Assembly (NCBI RefSeq): GCF_914271435.1
Contig: NZ_CAJZAI010000001.1
Coordinates: 1-64,000, forward strand
Source of the DNA: Cupriavidus laharis
GTDB taxonomy: Bacteria; Pseudomonadota; Gammaproteobacteria; Burkholderiales; Burkholderiaceae
Length of the DNA: 64,000 nucleotides
Direction: 5' to 3'
In this document: positions 46,297-54,967 of the stretch, in pieces
How the letters are laid out: each line of letters begins with the position of its first letter
How positions within the stretch are numbered: position 1 is the stretch's first letter
Translations under genes and position numbers: made by a program
Notes under the pieces: model-generated
What the model saw: the letters and a program-made list of their open reading frames with translations, nothing else
The model's database searches: none
What the model was told of the DNA's origin: nothing

Positions 46297-46381
46297 GTCA
46301 TCCCCGCGAAGGCGGGGATCCAGCGTCTTTAGGGCGCGCCACACTCAAAAGACGCTGGGTTCCCGCCTTCGCGGGAACGAC
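46297..46381. repeat. Paired palindromic repeat, copy D (after the TerC-family gene)
   Basis: Arms 46297-46329 and 46349-46381, inverted, 19 bases apart. In the left arm the stem is ATCCCCGC/GCGGGGAT: relative to GTTCCCGC/GCGGGAAC both changed positions have compensating changes on the other side. This is strong evidence that the hairpin, not just the sequence, is kept. Confidence 0.92.
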
Positions 46382-46396
46382 AAGGTGGTGGTCAAG

Positions 46397-46432
46397 CAAG
46401 AGCGGCTCCGAGAGAGCCGCTCTTGTTGTTTT
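46397..46432 (+). terminator. Terminator after the TerC-family gene
   Basis: A 12-bp stem, CAAGAGCGGCTC (46397-46408) and GAGCCGCTCTTG (46414-46425), 5-base loop, followed by TTGTTTT. Lies beyond repeat copy D. Confidence 0.9.
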
Positions 46433-46608
46433 GGCGCAGTGGGGGCAATCCGCAGGGCCACTAACTTATGTGAGTTATCGCACATTTTGTCGGTGAAGCA
46501 TGAGACATATGTAGACAACTGACAAATTTTGGTTCGCCCACGTCGCGCAGCCTTTGCTGGAGTGACGAAATTTGTCGCGTTACCCCCTACTCATGGGGTA
46601 TCGCAGCC

Positions 46609-46624
46609 TGGCACAGTATCTGCT
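46609..46624 (+). promoter_or_regulatory. Sigma-54 promoter of pilA
   Basis: TGGCACAGTATCTGCT matches the -24/-12 consensus TGGCAC-N5-TTGC with one mismatch; GG (46610) and GC (46622) are exactly 12 bases apart. It lies 73 bases upstream of the pilin start, as for RpoN/PilR-controlled pilA genes. I did not identify a PilR site. Confidence 0.82.
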
Positions 46625-46696
46625 CTATCCTCCCCGCACTTCACAAATCGAAGACGTGCAGTGCATCAACCTAAAATCTCTTCGAGGGGTCATCTC

Positions 46697-47203
46697 ATGC
46701 AACGGGTACAACAAATCAAGAAGCTGGGCCGTCGGGTTCAGAAGGGCTTTACGCTGATCGAACTGATGATCGTGGTGGCGATCATTGGTATTTTGGCGGC
46801 GATTGCGATTCCTGCGTACCAAGACTACGTGATCCGCGCTCGCGTAACGGAAGGCTTGAACTTGGCTTCGGCAGCCAAAGTGACTGTGGCGGAAAACGCT
46901 GCAAATGGTGCTGCATCACTTGCAAACGGCTATGTCCCGCCGGGTGTTGGTACGCTGAAAAATGTGAACTCCATCGCAGTTACCGCTGCCACCGGCCAAA
47001 TTGACATTTCTTACAATACGAACGTCGCTCCGGCTGCCACCAATACGATCTCGCTTGTGCCGACGGATGGTGGCGCCGCAATTGCTGCCGGCACGCCGCC
47101 GAGCGCACCGCTGAAGTGGACCTGCTATACAGCTGGCGTTGCCAGTGCACCTGCAGCTGCTACGTTGCCATCGAAATATGCCCCGGCTGAATGCCGCGGC
47201 TAA
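46697..47203 (+). CDS. pilA: Type IV major pilin PilA
   Basis: A 168-residue prepilin. The 17-residue basic leader ends in Gly17, followed by the mature N-terminus [20 protein letters not shown] with Phe+1 and Glu+5, the PilD cleavage and methylation signature. The mature protein is about 151 residues with a C-terminal disulfide loop between Cys in KWTCYTAG and PAECRG. The long open frame upstream is ignored; the ATG at 46697 has AGGGG before it. Followed by a terminator and a probable glycosyl ligase gene. Confidence 0.96.
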   Translation: MQRVQQIKKLGRRVQKGFTLIELMIVVAIIGILAAIAIPAYQDYVIRARVTEGLNLASAAKVTVAENAANGAASLANGYVPPGVGTLKNVNSIAVTAATGQIDISYNTNVAPAATNTISLVPTDGGAAIAAGTPPSAPLKWTCYTAGVASAPAAATLPSKYAPAECRG

Positions 47204-47225
47204 GGCTCATATTTTTCTGCTATGA

Positions 47226-47253
47226 AAAAGCGCCCGTATGGGCGCTTTTCTTT
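47226..47253 (+). terminator. Terminator after pilA
   Basis: AAAAGCGCCC and GGGCGCTTTT, a perfect 10-bp stem with loop GTAT, followed by CTTTT. It probably sets pilA transcript levels well above those of the following gene. Confidence 0.93.
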
Positions 47254-47301
47254 TGTCAGTTTGCAAGGCATGATTTCCGGTCTTTGCTCTCGGGCGCGTG
47301 T

Positions 47302-49098
47302 ATGTCATTGGCTGGATTCATTGCAGTTTTATTGTTGATAGCGACTGCGATCCCTTTGCTGGTATCGAAGCATACGTTGCCATTGGCGACCTTTTATGGC
47401 GAGTGGGCGGCTGGTTTGCTATTTGCCATCGTTGGGCTCATATCGCTATTGGGTGGAAAGCAAATCGCCACCAGCGGTCGGCAATCCGGATGGATCCCCT
47501 GGGTCGCGATGATGCCTCTCTGGCTCATTGCAATCGGCAATATGCAAACGTTAGCTGGTTTGAGCGATCAGACTGGAAGCCGGGTTATTACACTTTTGTC
47601 GCTGGCACTTGGTGCGACATTAATACTTGCCGGTTGGTTTTGCCGCAACGCTGCCACGCTGACTCGCTCGTGGTCTAGCAGCACCCCCTTGGGCACTGCA
47701 CTACTCCTCGCGGGCCTCTTAGGTACCCTCGCTCAGTGGATCCAGCTCTTCCACCTCGAACCCCGCACCTTCGGCCTCGTTTCGTCTTATTTCTACGACG
47801 ACAACCGACGCCTCTGGGGCAACCTGAACCAGCCCAACCATCAGGCCACGGTAGAGGGCATGGCACTGGTTGCGGCAACGTGGCTGGCGTCGCGCGGCAA
47901 GCTGCGTTTCCCGATGTGGCTGGTCGCCGCAGCGCTGTTGGAAAGTGGAATCGTGTTGTCGGGGTCGCGCACTGGCGTGCTGCACGTGGGACTCGCTGCG
48001 GCGTACGCTCTAGTTGCCGCATGGCTCGCGCGCGGTACGCGCCGCGATGCCGATCCGATGCAGCGCCCAATTGGCTTGCTGGTCGCGGCGGTCGCCATGG
48101 TCGCCGTGCTCCTGGTCCTGCAGCAGGCCATCAAGGCGGCGGGGCACGCATTCGACTGGCGACTGTTCGACACCATCGCACAACTGCAGGCTGAAGACCA
48201 AATGTCGGCGCGCAGTGCGCTGTGGGCCCACGCCTGGGCCATGTTCCGTGCCCACCCATGGCTGGGCGTGGGCTGGGGTGAATTCGGCTGGGTCCAGTTC
48301 CAGCAATTGCCGCAGGTTGGCGTAAAGGTCGAGATGGCCTTTCATGCGCACAACGCCGTGCTCGACCTGCTGGCCAAGACAGGTATCGTCGGCACGGCCG
48401 GCGTGGCGCTGGTGCTAGCGGGATGGCTGTGGCGTGTGGTGCGTGTCCGGCTTTGGCAGGGGGCGGGCGAGGAGAGGGCGCAGACTACCGTCGTGCTGGC
48501 GTGGCTAGCCATGCTGTGTGCGCACTCGATGCTAGAGTACCCGCTGCACTACCTGTACTTCTTTCTGCCATTCTGCTTCATGCTGGGCTGGCTGGAGCCG
48601 GTTGGTTTTGGGAACTGGCGCCTGCCGCACAGGCTCTCGCTGGGACTGCTAGCGGGTTTTGCCTGTGTCAGCGCGATCGTGCTGGCTTCGATGTGGCAAG
48701 ACTACCGGCGTGCCGAAGCGCGAGAATACGCAACCCGCGAGCGTCGTGCCACGCTGCCGATGCCGGCGTACTGGTTCCACCAGTATGCGGCGGCCGATCT
48801 CGCCGAGCGTGCCGTCATCACGCCCGCCAATGCCGCGCAGTTGCTGCCATCGCATGTCGCAGCAGTGCATCTGCTGCCGACGCCGACGATGATCGCACGC
48901 ACGGCATGGCTGATGGCGCTCACGGGCGATGCCACACGGGGTCGCGCGTGGCTGGAGCGCCTGCATTACTACTACCTTGGCGACGAGCCCGCGCAATACG
49001 CGACGCTGGATCAGGCTTGCCACGACGTTGCGGACGCCGCTCGGCCGCGTGCCTTCTGTGCCTGGATTAATAGCCAAGCGCAGCGCATGCCGGAATGA
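47302..49098 (+). CDS. PglL/Wzy-type O-oligosaccharyltransferase (probable pilin glycosylase)
   Basis: A 598-residue polytopic membrane protein. It has many helices up to about residue 445, the Wzy_C-like region with LSGSRTG (about 222) and the loop motif AHNAVLDLLAKTGIVG (about 351-366), then a soluble C-terminal part (about 460-598). PglL/TfpO enzymes transfer glycans from undecaprenol to pilins; location right after pilA supports that role. A WaaL-type O-antigen ligase is the alternative. The first ~400 bases are noticeably poorer in GC than the rest, suggesting a mosaic origin. Confidence 0.82.
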   Translation: MSLAGFIAVLLLIATAIPLLVSKHTLPLATFYGEWAAGLLFAIVGLISLLGGKQIATSGRQSGWIPWVAMMPLWLIAIGNMQTLAGLSDQTGSRVITLLSLALGATLILAGWFCRNAATLTRSWSSSTPLGTALLLAGLLGTLAQWIQLFHLEPRTFGLVSSYFYDDNRRLWGNLNQPNHQATVEGMALVAATWLASRGKLRFPMWLVAAALLESGIVLSGSRTGVLHVGLAAAYALVAAWLARGTRRDADPMQRPIGLLVAAVAMVAVLLVLQQAIKAAGHAFDWRLFDTIAQLQAEDQMSARSALWAHAWAMFRAHPWLGVGWGEFGWVQFQQLPQVGVKVEMAFHAHNAVLDLLAKTGIVGTAGVALVLAGWLWRVVRVRLWQGAGEERAQTTVVLAWLAMLCAHSMLEYPLHYLYFFLPFCFMLGWLEPVGFGNWRLPHRLSLGLLAGFACVSAIVLASMWQDYRRAEAREYATRERRATLPMPAYWFHQYAAADLAERAVITPANAAQLLPSHVAAVHLLPTPTMIARTAWLMALTGDATRGRAWLERLHYYYLGDEPAQYATLDQACHDVADAARPRAFCAWINSQAQRMPE

Positions 49099-49108
49099 GG
49101 TAGACAGC

Positions 49109-49636
49109 TTAATATGGCACCACGTACCCCGGAGGCGGAGGCGGCGGATAGTAATAGTACGGCGCCGGCCGCGGTGCCACTGCCATGCTTCCGTAGACCG
49201 GCACGCGGTGGCCGCTCGCATACATGCATTGCAGGTAGGCCGCGTCATACTGCCGCTGCGTGCCATAGCCCGAGTATTGCGCGTTGCCGGCGCCGACTGC
49301 TGCACCAGTCAGCAGGCCAACGCCAGCACCCACTGCCGCGCCCGAGCCCCCATTGAATGCGGCACCGGCCGCCGCGCCCAAGGCCGTGCCAACGACCGCA
49401 CTGCCGACGGCGGCATTGTTGGCCGCTTGCGCGGACGTGACGCCGCCCACCTGGCCGAATGCGTACTGGCGGCAATTGCCGTCATCGGCACGGAACTGGT
49501 CGAAGGTCTTGCCGGTGCCAGGCAGCACCATCACCGACGGCCCCGATGGCATGACGGCGCAGGCGCCCAATGCCAGCGTTGTGGCAGCCAGGGCGATAAC
49601 GAGCGGACGACCGATCGGATGAGCATGTACCTTCAT
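49109..49636 (-). CDS. Glycine-zipper lipoprotein (YMGG-like)
   Basis: A 175-residue lipoprotein. The signal with lipobox LGAC (Cys about 25) predicts outer-membrane lipid anchoring. A Gly/Ala-rich double helix hairpin (about 78-120; VGSAVVGTALGAAAGAAF, GAAVGAGVGLLTGAAVGAG) is a glycine-zipper membrane-spanning segment. The end is proline/tyrosine-rich (PYYYYPPPPPPGYVV). The start at 49636 overlaps the upstream stop as ATGA. Function unknown; related proteins affect envelope stability. Confidence 0.8.
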   Translation of the reverse strand: MKVHAHPIGRPLVIALAATTLALGACAVMPSGPSVMVLPGTGKTFDQFRADDGNCRQYAFGQVGGVTSAQAANNAAVGSAVVGTALGAAAGAAFNGGSGAAVGAGVGLLTGAAVGAGNAQYSGYGTQRQYDAAYLQCMYASGHRVPVYGSMAVAPRPAPYYYYPPPPPPGYVVPY

Positions 49637-50085
49637 GACGACATCCTCGTCGGTGACGTTTCGGAACCGGACGGCGGCTGTGCCGGCACCTTCTGCCAGC
49701 CGCCAGGGCACGCCTGGATATATGGGTAATAGCCCTCGGGCTGGTTGCAGTGGTACCACCAGGCCTGGCCCGGGGCTTCTGGCGCGGCGCCTTCAGGTCC
49801 GGGCGCAGGAACCGGTCCGTTGGGCCCCTGTTCGATGTATTGCGGGGGTGACGCCGGTGCGGTCATGACGGCGGGCGGATAGTAATACGGGTACGGATAG
49901 TAGCCATAGGGATAGCCGCCGTACACGAAGCCCGGGCCGATATACACGCCCACGCCGACGCGCGCATGGTAATAGCCGCCGTGATAGTACCCGCCGTGAT
50001 AATAGGCCCGGCCGGCGAATGCCGCGCCGCTGGCGGTGACCGCCGCCAGCGCCAGCGCCAACTGGCAAAGCTTGCGCCCGTTCAT
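49633..50085 (-). CDS. Secreted tyrosine/glycine/proline-rich protein
   Basis: A 150-residue protein with a signal peptide (LCQLALALAAVTASGAAFA). The mature N-terminus has HGGYYHGGYYHARVG-type repeats, followed by Tyr/Pro/Gly-rich sequence (about 45-75), a proline-rich linker and a C-terminal region with two cysteines (WYHCNQPEGYYPYIQACPGGW) that resembles a small disulfide motif. Coupled by ATGA overlap to the glycine-zipper lipoprotein. It may be an exposed envelope protein; metal binding through His is possible but speculative. Confidence 0.75.
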   Translation of the reverse strand: MNGRKLCQLALALAAVTASGAAFAGRAYYHGGYYHGGYYHARVGVGVYIGPGFVYGGYPYGYYPYPYYYPPAVMTAPASPPQYIEQGPNGPVPAPGPEGAAPEAPGQAWWYHCNQPEGYYPYIQACPGGWQKVPAQPPSGSETSPTRMSS

Positions 50086-50559
50086 GGAACTCACCCTATG
50101 CAAATGCGCCCGGCCGCGCCGGCACTGGGGGTGCCGCAGCCTGTCCGGCCATGCCGGCCTGATTGGTATTGAATACCAATTTACGCCTGCCGGCGGCGGC
50201 GCACGGCGTCGTGAAATGCAGCGTTACCTTTATTACGGCGCGGTGCGTCGACCGTACGCGCGGGGATGGGCGGCAAGAATCGAAGTGCCGGATCGACTGC
50301 CAGAGACACCCCATCGTTTGCGCCATGGGCGACCGCGATCAGACCGAAGAGACTGGTTGCACTATGTATTGTGAAGCAGACGTTCGAAGCGCGCAGCGAA
50401 CAGAAACAGGGATCGTCGGGAACGGCGACTAGCTGCGATCACTCGGGGCACTGTGTTCTTTTTCGTCCGCCAGTAGAAAATCCTGTTTCATTTTCAGCTT
50501 TACGGCGCGGTCGCGGAAATTGTAATAAAGTGTTTCGAAGCAATCAGGCACACTAGGCC
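50086..50559. other. Divergent intergenic region between secreted-protein and diguanylate-cyclase genes
   Basis: A 474-base gap containing the palindrome at 50162 and presumably both promoters. The half nearer the cyclase is AT-richer. I see no RNA gene, terminator or convincing small gene; several short frames have no signal or start context. Confidence 0.5.
50162..50180. promoter_or_regulatory. Perfect palindrome, probable operator
   Basis: ATTGGTATTGAATACCAAT is a perfect inverted repeat with 9-base arms around one central base, standing out in GC-rich DNA. It lies 77 bases upstream of the secreted-protein start. The form (GGT...ACC) resembles GntR-type operators; the regulator is not known. 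Confidence 0.5.
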
Positions 50560-51840
50560 GTGAACCTCGAATCCCCATCCGAATTTGCCATTGACCCGGT
50601 GCGTGTGGAGTTCCGCCATGCAGAAACGGAACTCGCATTCCAGCGCCATCATTTGATGCGCAGCCGGTCGTCCCTTCACCTGACACTGCTGTTCTGTTCT
50701 GCCTTCTATCTGGCCTTTGCCATGACGGATGTGGCTGCTCTGGGCTATGGGCGCGTGACTTTGGTCCTTTTTGTTGCCCGCGTGCTGGTCGCGATCACGG
50801 CAGTCATGGGTTTGTATCTCTTGCGCGACCAGTCGGAGTCGGAGTCCATCGTTGCCCAGTGGTTCGTGGCAAGCGCCGCTGAGGTCGTGGGAATGGCAAC
50901 CTTCATGCTCATCGTCTGGTTCCGTCCGAGTGAAATTCCATGGCATGCGATGTCACTGTGCATCATGCTGATCGTCGTCTATGTCTTCATCCCTAACCGG
51001 CTGATCATCGCAAAGGGTATCGCTATCGCCTCCACGGCGGGGTTCATCCTGATCGCGGTGGAGAAGGGCATGCTGACCCGGTCAGATGCCCTGACCATGT
51101 CGATGCTCTTGCTGCTTGCCAACAGCTTCGGCCTGGTGGCGGCCCGTCGCTACCATCGGCTATGGCGCGACGAGTACCGGGCGCTGACGGAACTGAAGCA
51201 CCAGTCGATCCGGGACCATCTCACCGGCTGTTACAACCGACGCCATTTGCACGAAACGCTGCTGCCGATGGAAATAGCGAGGGCAGAGCGGTACAAGCAT
51301 TGGTTGACCCTCGTGGTTTGCGATATAGATCACTTCAAACGGATCAACGATACCTTCGGGCACCAGGCTGGTGACGCCGTGCTTCAACATGTTGCAGCCT
51401 TGCTCCAGGCAATGACGCGCAAGCATGTGGATAGTGTGGTGCGCTACGGTGGCGAAGAGTTCTTGCTGATCCTGTCACAGACGGACCTTGACGGTGCTTT
51501 GTCCGTTGCGGAGCGCCTGCGTGCGGCGATTGTGGACCATCCGACAGCCGACGCCGCCAGCGGGAGCATCCCGACCACGGCCAGCTTTGGCGTGTTGTCC
51601 GTCGATTTTTCGGCTGCGAAGCAAGGTGCAACCGAAAAGTCTTTGATTGCCGCTGCCGATGCCCTGCTTTACGAAGCCAAGGAAGCTGGCCGCAACAGTA
51701 TCCGGTGTAGCGAATGGTCCGATGCAGCAGTCGGGCGTGCGGGCATCTCTCTTCCACTGACGATCTACGATTCGGCGTCGCCCGACAGACATCCGCTTGA
51801 TGCCGATTGGGCAGAGGCGCCGCTGATCCAGTATCGATGA
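50560..51840 (+). CDS. Membrane-bound diguanylate cyclase (GGDEF)
   Basis: A 426-residue protein. Six hydrophobic segments in the first ~200 residues form a membrane sensor resembling other GGDEF membrane modules. The GGDEF domain begins near 218 (DHLTGCYNRRHLHETL) with catalytic GGEEF at 297-301. The inhibitory I-site position, four residues located five before GGEEF, reads KHVD rather than RxxD, so product inhibition may be lost. Start is GTG. Expected to make cyclic-di-GMP; the signal is unknown. It is near pilA, but cotranscription is excluded by gene orientation between them. Confidence 0.9.
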   Translation: MNLESPSEFAIDPVRVEFRHAETELAFQRHHLMRSRSSLHLTLLFCSAFYLAFAMTDVAALGYGRVTLVLFVARVLVAITAVMGLYLLRDQSESESIVAQWFVASAAEVVGMATFMLIVWFRPSEIPWHAMSLCIMLIVVYVFIPNRLIIAKGIAIASTAGFILIAVEKGMLTRSDALTMSMLLLLANSFGLVAARRYHRLWRDEYRALTELKHQSIRDHLTGCYNRRHLHETLLPMEIARAERYKHWLTLVVCDIDHFKRINDTFGHQAGDAVLQHVAALLQAMTRKHVDSVVRYGGEEFLLILSQTDLDGALSVAERLRAAIVDHPTADAASGSIPTTASFGVLSVDFSAAKQGATEKSLIAAADALLYEAKEAGRNSIRCSEWSDAAVGRAGISLPLTIYDSASPDRHPLDADWAEAPLIQYR

Positions 51841-52032
51841 CCGCGACATCGGGTTATTGCTTCGTCGTCAGACCGTTGATCAGAGTGGCGCAGATCGTGA
51901 GACGGGCAAGCCAGTGAGGCAGTTGACCCCGACGGACAGGTTTACGCGATGACTCAGGGTGGCGGAAGGTCCATCGCCTTTGTAAACCCCACCGTGCGAG
52001 AACACGTCGTTATTTTTGGCTCATCATCATCC

Positions 52033-52599
52033 ATGAACACGCGTATCAGCGGCACGCTCAAGACCTGGAACAAGGATAAAGGGTTCGGGTTTATTACCCC
52101 GTCGAATGGTGGCCAGGACATCTTCGTTCATATTTCGGACTACCCTAGGCAGGGCGGTCAGCCAAAGGTTGGCGAGTCATTGACGTTCCTTGTCATGCTC
52201 AACAAGGATGGCAAGAAGAAGGCCATCCTTGTCCAACGGCCCGGCGTCAATCCGGCAGTATCACGTAGAAGGCGCGAACAGGTGCCTGTGCGGAACGAGA
52301 GAACGCTCGGCCCCCGTCTGGCTGGATTGATCGCTGTTGCCGTCCTCTTTGGCGCCGGATACAAGTACATTGCCCCGAAATTCGGTGGGCTTGAAACATT
52401 GGCTTCTGTCTCGACTCAGGCGCCAGTATCGGCGGCGTCTAGCCCATTTCAATGCGACGGACGGAAATATTGTTCTCAGATGACCTCTTGCAAGGAGGCC
52501 AAGTATTTCCTGAAGAGCTGTCCAGACACTGAGATGGACGGTGACCGTGACGGCATTCCTTGTGAGTCCCAGTGGTGTACAAGTATTTTTTCGGAATAG
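52033..52599 (+). CDS. Cold-shock domain / transmembrane / Excalibur domain protein
   Basis: A 188-residue chimera. Residues 1-68 are a cold-shock domain with RNP1 KGFGFI (16-21) and RNP2 DIFVHIS (29-35). A basic linker (RRRREQ) leads to one membrane helix (about 95-113). Residues 139-182 are an Excalibur-type domain with six cysteines and the calcium-loop signature DGDRDGIPCE. Topology would put the nucleic-acid domain in the cytosol and the Cys/calcium domain outside. The ATG at 52033 directly precedes the cold-shock domain. Surrounding DNA is less GC-rich than average. Biological role unknown. Confidence 0.85.
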   Translation: MNTRISGTLKTWNKDKGFGFITPSNGGQDIFVHISDYPRQGGQPKVGESLTFLVMLNKDGKKKAILVQRPGVNPAVSRRRREQVPVRNERTLGPRLAGLIAVAVLFGAGYKYIAPKFGGLETLASVSTQAPVSAASSPFQCDGRKYCSQMTSCKEAKYFLKSCPDTEMDGDRDGIPCESQWCTSIFSE

Positions 52600-52622
52600 G
52601 TATAGCCAGGCTTATAAAAGAA

Positions 52623-53108
52623 CTACTTGCCCGAATCAGCCACCCAATCTCCCGACTTCCCGCCATGCTTCTCCAGCAGGCGCACACCGCCGATGACCAT
52701 CCCCCGATCCACTGCCTTGCACATGTCGTAGATCGTCAGCAGCGCAACTTGTACACCCGTCAGCGCTTCCATCTCCACCCCCGTCTGGCCGCGCGTCTCG
52801 GTGCGCACCGTGCAAGTGATGCTGGCGCCGGCCTCGTCCAGCGCGAAGTCCACCGCAACCTTGGTCAGGCCGATCGGGTGGCACAGCGGGATCAGGTCGG
52901 CGGTACGTTTGGTCGCCATGATGGCGGCCACGCGGGCGATGCCGAGCACGTCGCCCTTCTTCGCGCTGCCGTCGCGCACGAGCGCAAAGGTATCGGGCAG
53001 CATGGTGATGGTGCCGGTGGCCACGGCCACGCGATGGGTGCTGGCCTTGTCGCCGACATCGACCATGTGGGCCTGTCCGGCGGTGTCGAAATGGGTGAGC
53101 TGGGTCAT
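52623..53108 (-). CDS. moaC: Cyclic pyranopterin monophosphate synthase
   Basis: A 161-residue enzyme of molybdenum-cofactor synthesis acting after MoaA. Signatures: [16 protein letters not shown] at the N-terminus, [17 protein letters not shown], and [20 protein letters not shown] followed by the catalytic Lys in CKAVDRGM. The start at 53108 is the standard MTQLTHFD. No other moa genes are nearby. It is divergent from the BepA-like gene and converges with the preceding gene with a 23-base gap. Confidence 0.96.
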   Translation of the reverse strand: MTQLTHFDTAGQAHMVDVGDKASTHRVAVATGTITMLPDTFALVRDGSAKKGDVLGIARVAAIMATKRTADLIPLCHPIGLTKVAVDFALDEAGASITCTVRTETRGQTGVEMEALTGVQVALLTIYDMCKAVDRGMVIGGVRLLEKHGGKSGDWVADSGK

Positions 53109-53170
53109 GGCAAGATCCTGTGCGGCAACCGCCAATGGGAACGGGTTGCAGAGGCCGCTATCATAGCAAC

Positions 53171-54958
53171 ATGCCCAAGACTCCATTGCTTCGCAGGCCA
53201 GGCGCTGCCGGCCTTTCGGGGCGGCAAGGCGCCACGCCTGCCGGCCTGGCATCACATGCGCCTGCGCGGAACGCGGGGCCGTGGCGGCGTTCGCTGGTGG
53301 CGCTGATCGCGCTGACCATGGTGACGCCTGCGTGGCCGCAGGGCACGGCGCCCGCTGCGGCATCCGGTGCCGCGGCCAGGCCCGCCGCCACCGTGCCTGC
53401 AGAAACCAGCGACCAGGTCTACGACAACCTCAACCGCAGCGTGAAGGCGGGGCAGAAGTCCGAATTTGGCCTGCGCACCAACAACGCGGTGGTGGATGTC
53501 GGCGGAGTCCAGCTGCCGGACATGGGCGACCCGTCCACGGCGGCGCTGTCGCCGGACATGGAAAAGCGCCTGGGCGACCGCATCATCCGCGATATCCGGC
53601 GCGATCCGCTGTACGTGCCCGATCCGCTGCTGTCGGATTACCTCAATGCACTCGGCTACCGGCTGGTGCAGGCCGCGCGGCGCCAGAACATCTCGGGCTC
53701 GACCGGTGCCGGCACCTTTGCCACCGGCTTCGACCTCTTTGCCGTGCGTGACCGCAGCATCAACGCCTTCGCCTTGCCGGGTGGCTACATCGGCGTACAT
53801 ACGGGCCTGCTGGTGCAGTCGGAGACCGAATCGGAGCTCGCTTCGGTGCTCGGCCACGAAATCGGCCACGTGATGCAGCGTCATATCGCGCGCGGCATTA
53901 CCCAGCAGGACCAGTCGATGTGGATCGCGCTGGCCTCCATGGTGCTCGCCGGCCTGGCGGCCACGCGCAGCCCCGATGCCGCCGCTGCGCTCGCGATGGG
54001 CGGGCAGGGCGCGGCGATCGCCAACCAGCTGTCCTTCTCGCGTGGCGCCGAGCGCGAGGCCGATCGCGTCGGCTTCCAGATCATGACCGCGGCCGGGTTC
54101 GATCCGCAAGGCATGCCCGATTTCTTCCAGCGGCTGCAGCGTGCCTCGGGCACGGCGGAGAACTCGGTGCCTTCCTATGTACGGACCCACCCGCTTACCT
54201 CCGAGCGGATTGCCGACATGCAGGACCGCGTCAGCCACGTGACGGCGCGCAAGGTCCCCAACACGCCGGAATACGAGTTTGCGCGCATGCGGGCCCGCGT
54301 GATCCAGGAGAGCTCGCCCAGTGACTTGCAGAACCTGCGCGCCGCGTTGCGTGCGCAGCTGGCCGGTGCATCCGCGCTGCGCCTGCCGGCCCTGCACTAT
54401 GGCCTGGCCTTTGTCGAGCAGCGCCTTGGCCGCTACCCAGCTGCCGAGCAGGAACTGGCCGAAGCGCGCCGCCTGTATGGCAATATTCCCGGCGCCACGT
54501 CGGGCAGCCCGATGCTCGACGTGATGGCGATCGAACTCGCACGCGCGCAGGGTCGCGTGCCGGAGGCGATGAGCCAGGCCACGGCATCAATGAAGGCGTT
54601 CCCGTTGTCGCACGCGGTGGCGCTGGCCTATGCGGATACGCTGCTGGGTACCGGCCAGTACGATGCGGCGGTGAAGTTCCTGCGCGAACGCACCCGGGAG
54701 GAAACCGGGCGCAGCGAGTGGTGGGAGATGCTGGCCCGCGCCTATGCCGGCCAGGGCAAGCGCGTGCAGCAGCACCAGGCACTGGCGGAAAAGTATGCGA
54801 TGGACGGCGCTTTCCAGGCTGCCATCGAACAGCTCCAGATCGCGCGCAAAGCCGGCGACGGCGATTTCTATGCGCTGTCCGAGGTCGACGCGCGGCTGCA
54901 CCAGCTCCAGCGCCAGTACCGCGAGGAACGGCAGGACAACAAGGGCATGCCGAACTGA
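53171..54958 (+). CDS. BepA/YfgC-like periplasmic M48 metalloprotease with TPR region
   Basis: A 595-residue exported protease/chaperone. An N-terminal Arg-rich stretch and a hydrophobic segment ([18 protein letters not shown], about 40-60) form the export signal. The M48 domain has HEIGH at 229-233 and the third-ligand motif [11 protein letters not shown] helical, TPR-like C-terminal half (about 370-590) follows. E. coli BepA controls outer-membrane protein and LptD assembly, so a quality-control role is inferred. The start at 53171 is approximate. Confidence 0.9.
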   Translation: MPKTPLLRRPGAAGLSGRQGATPAGLASHAPARNAGPWRRSLVALIALTMVTPAWPQGTAPAAASGAAARPAATVPAETSDQVYDNLNRSVKAGQKSEFGLRTNNAVVDVGGVQLPDMGDPSTAALSPDMEKRLGDRIIRDIRRDPLYVPDPLLSDYLNALGYRLVQAARRQNISGSTGAGTFATGFDLFAVRDRSINAFALPGGYIGVHTGLLVQSETESELASVLGHEIGHVMQRHIARGITQQDQSMWIALASMVLAGLAATRSPDAAAALAMGGQGAAIANQLSFSRGAEREADRVGFQIMTAAGFDPQGMPDFFQRLQRASGTAENSVPSYVRTHPLTSERIADMQDRVSHVTARKVPNTPEYEFARMRARVIQESSPSDLQNLRAALRAQLAGASALRLPALHYGLAFVEQRLGRYPAAEQELAEARRLYGNIPGATSGSPMLDVMAIELARAQGRVPEAMSQATASMKAFPLSHAVALAYADTLLGTGQYDAAVKFLRERTREETGRSEWWEMLARAYAGQGKRVQQHQALAEKYAMDGAFQAAIEQLQIARKAGDGDFYALSEVDARLHQLQRQYREERQDNKGMPN

Positions 54959-54967
54959 CCGGCTTGG

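Noticed and set aside
41179..46381. CRISPR array
   Set aside because: The repeats are few, hundreds to thousands of bases apart, inverted in pairs and separated by housekeeping genes; no cas genes are present.
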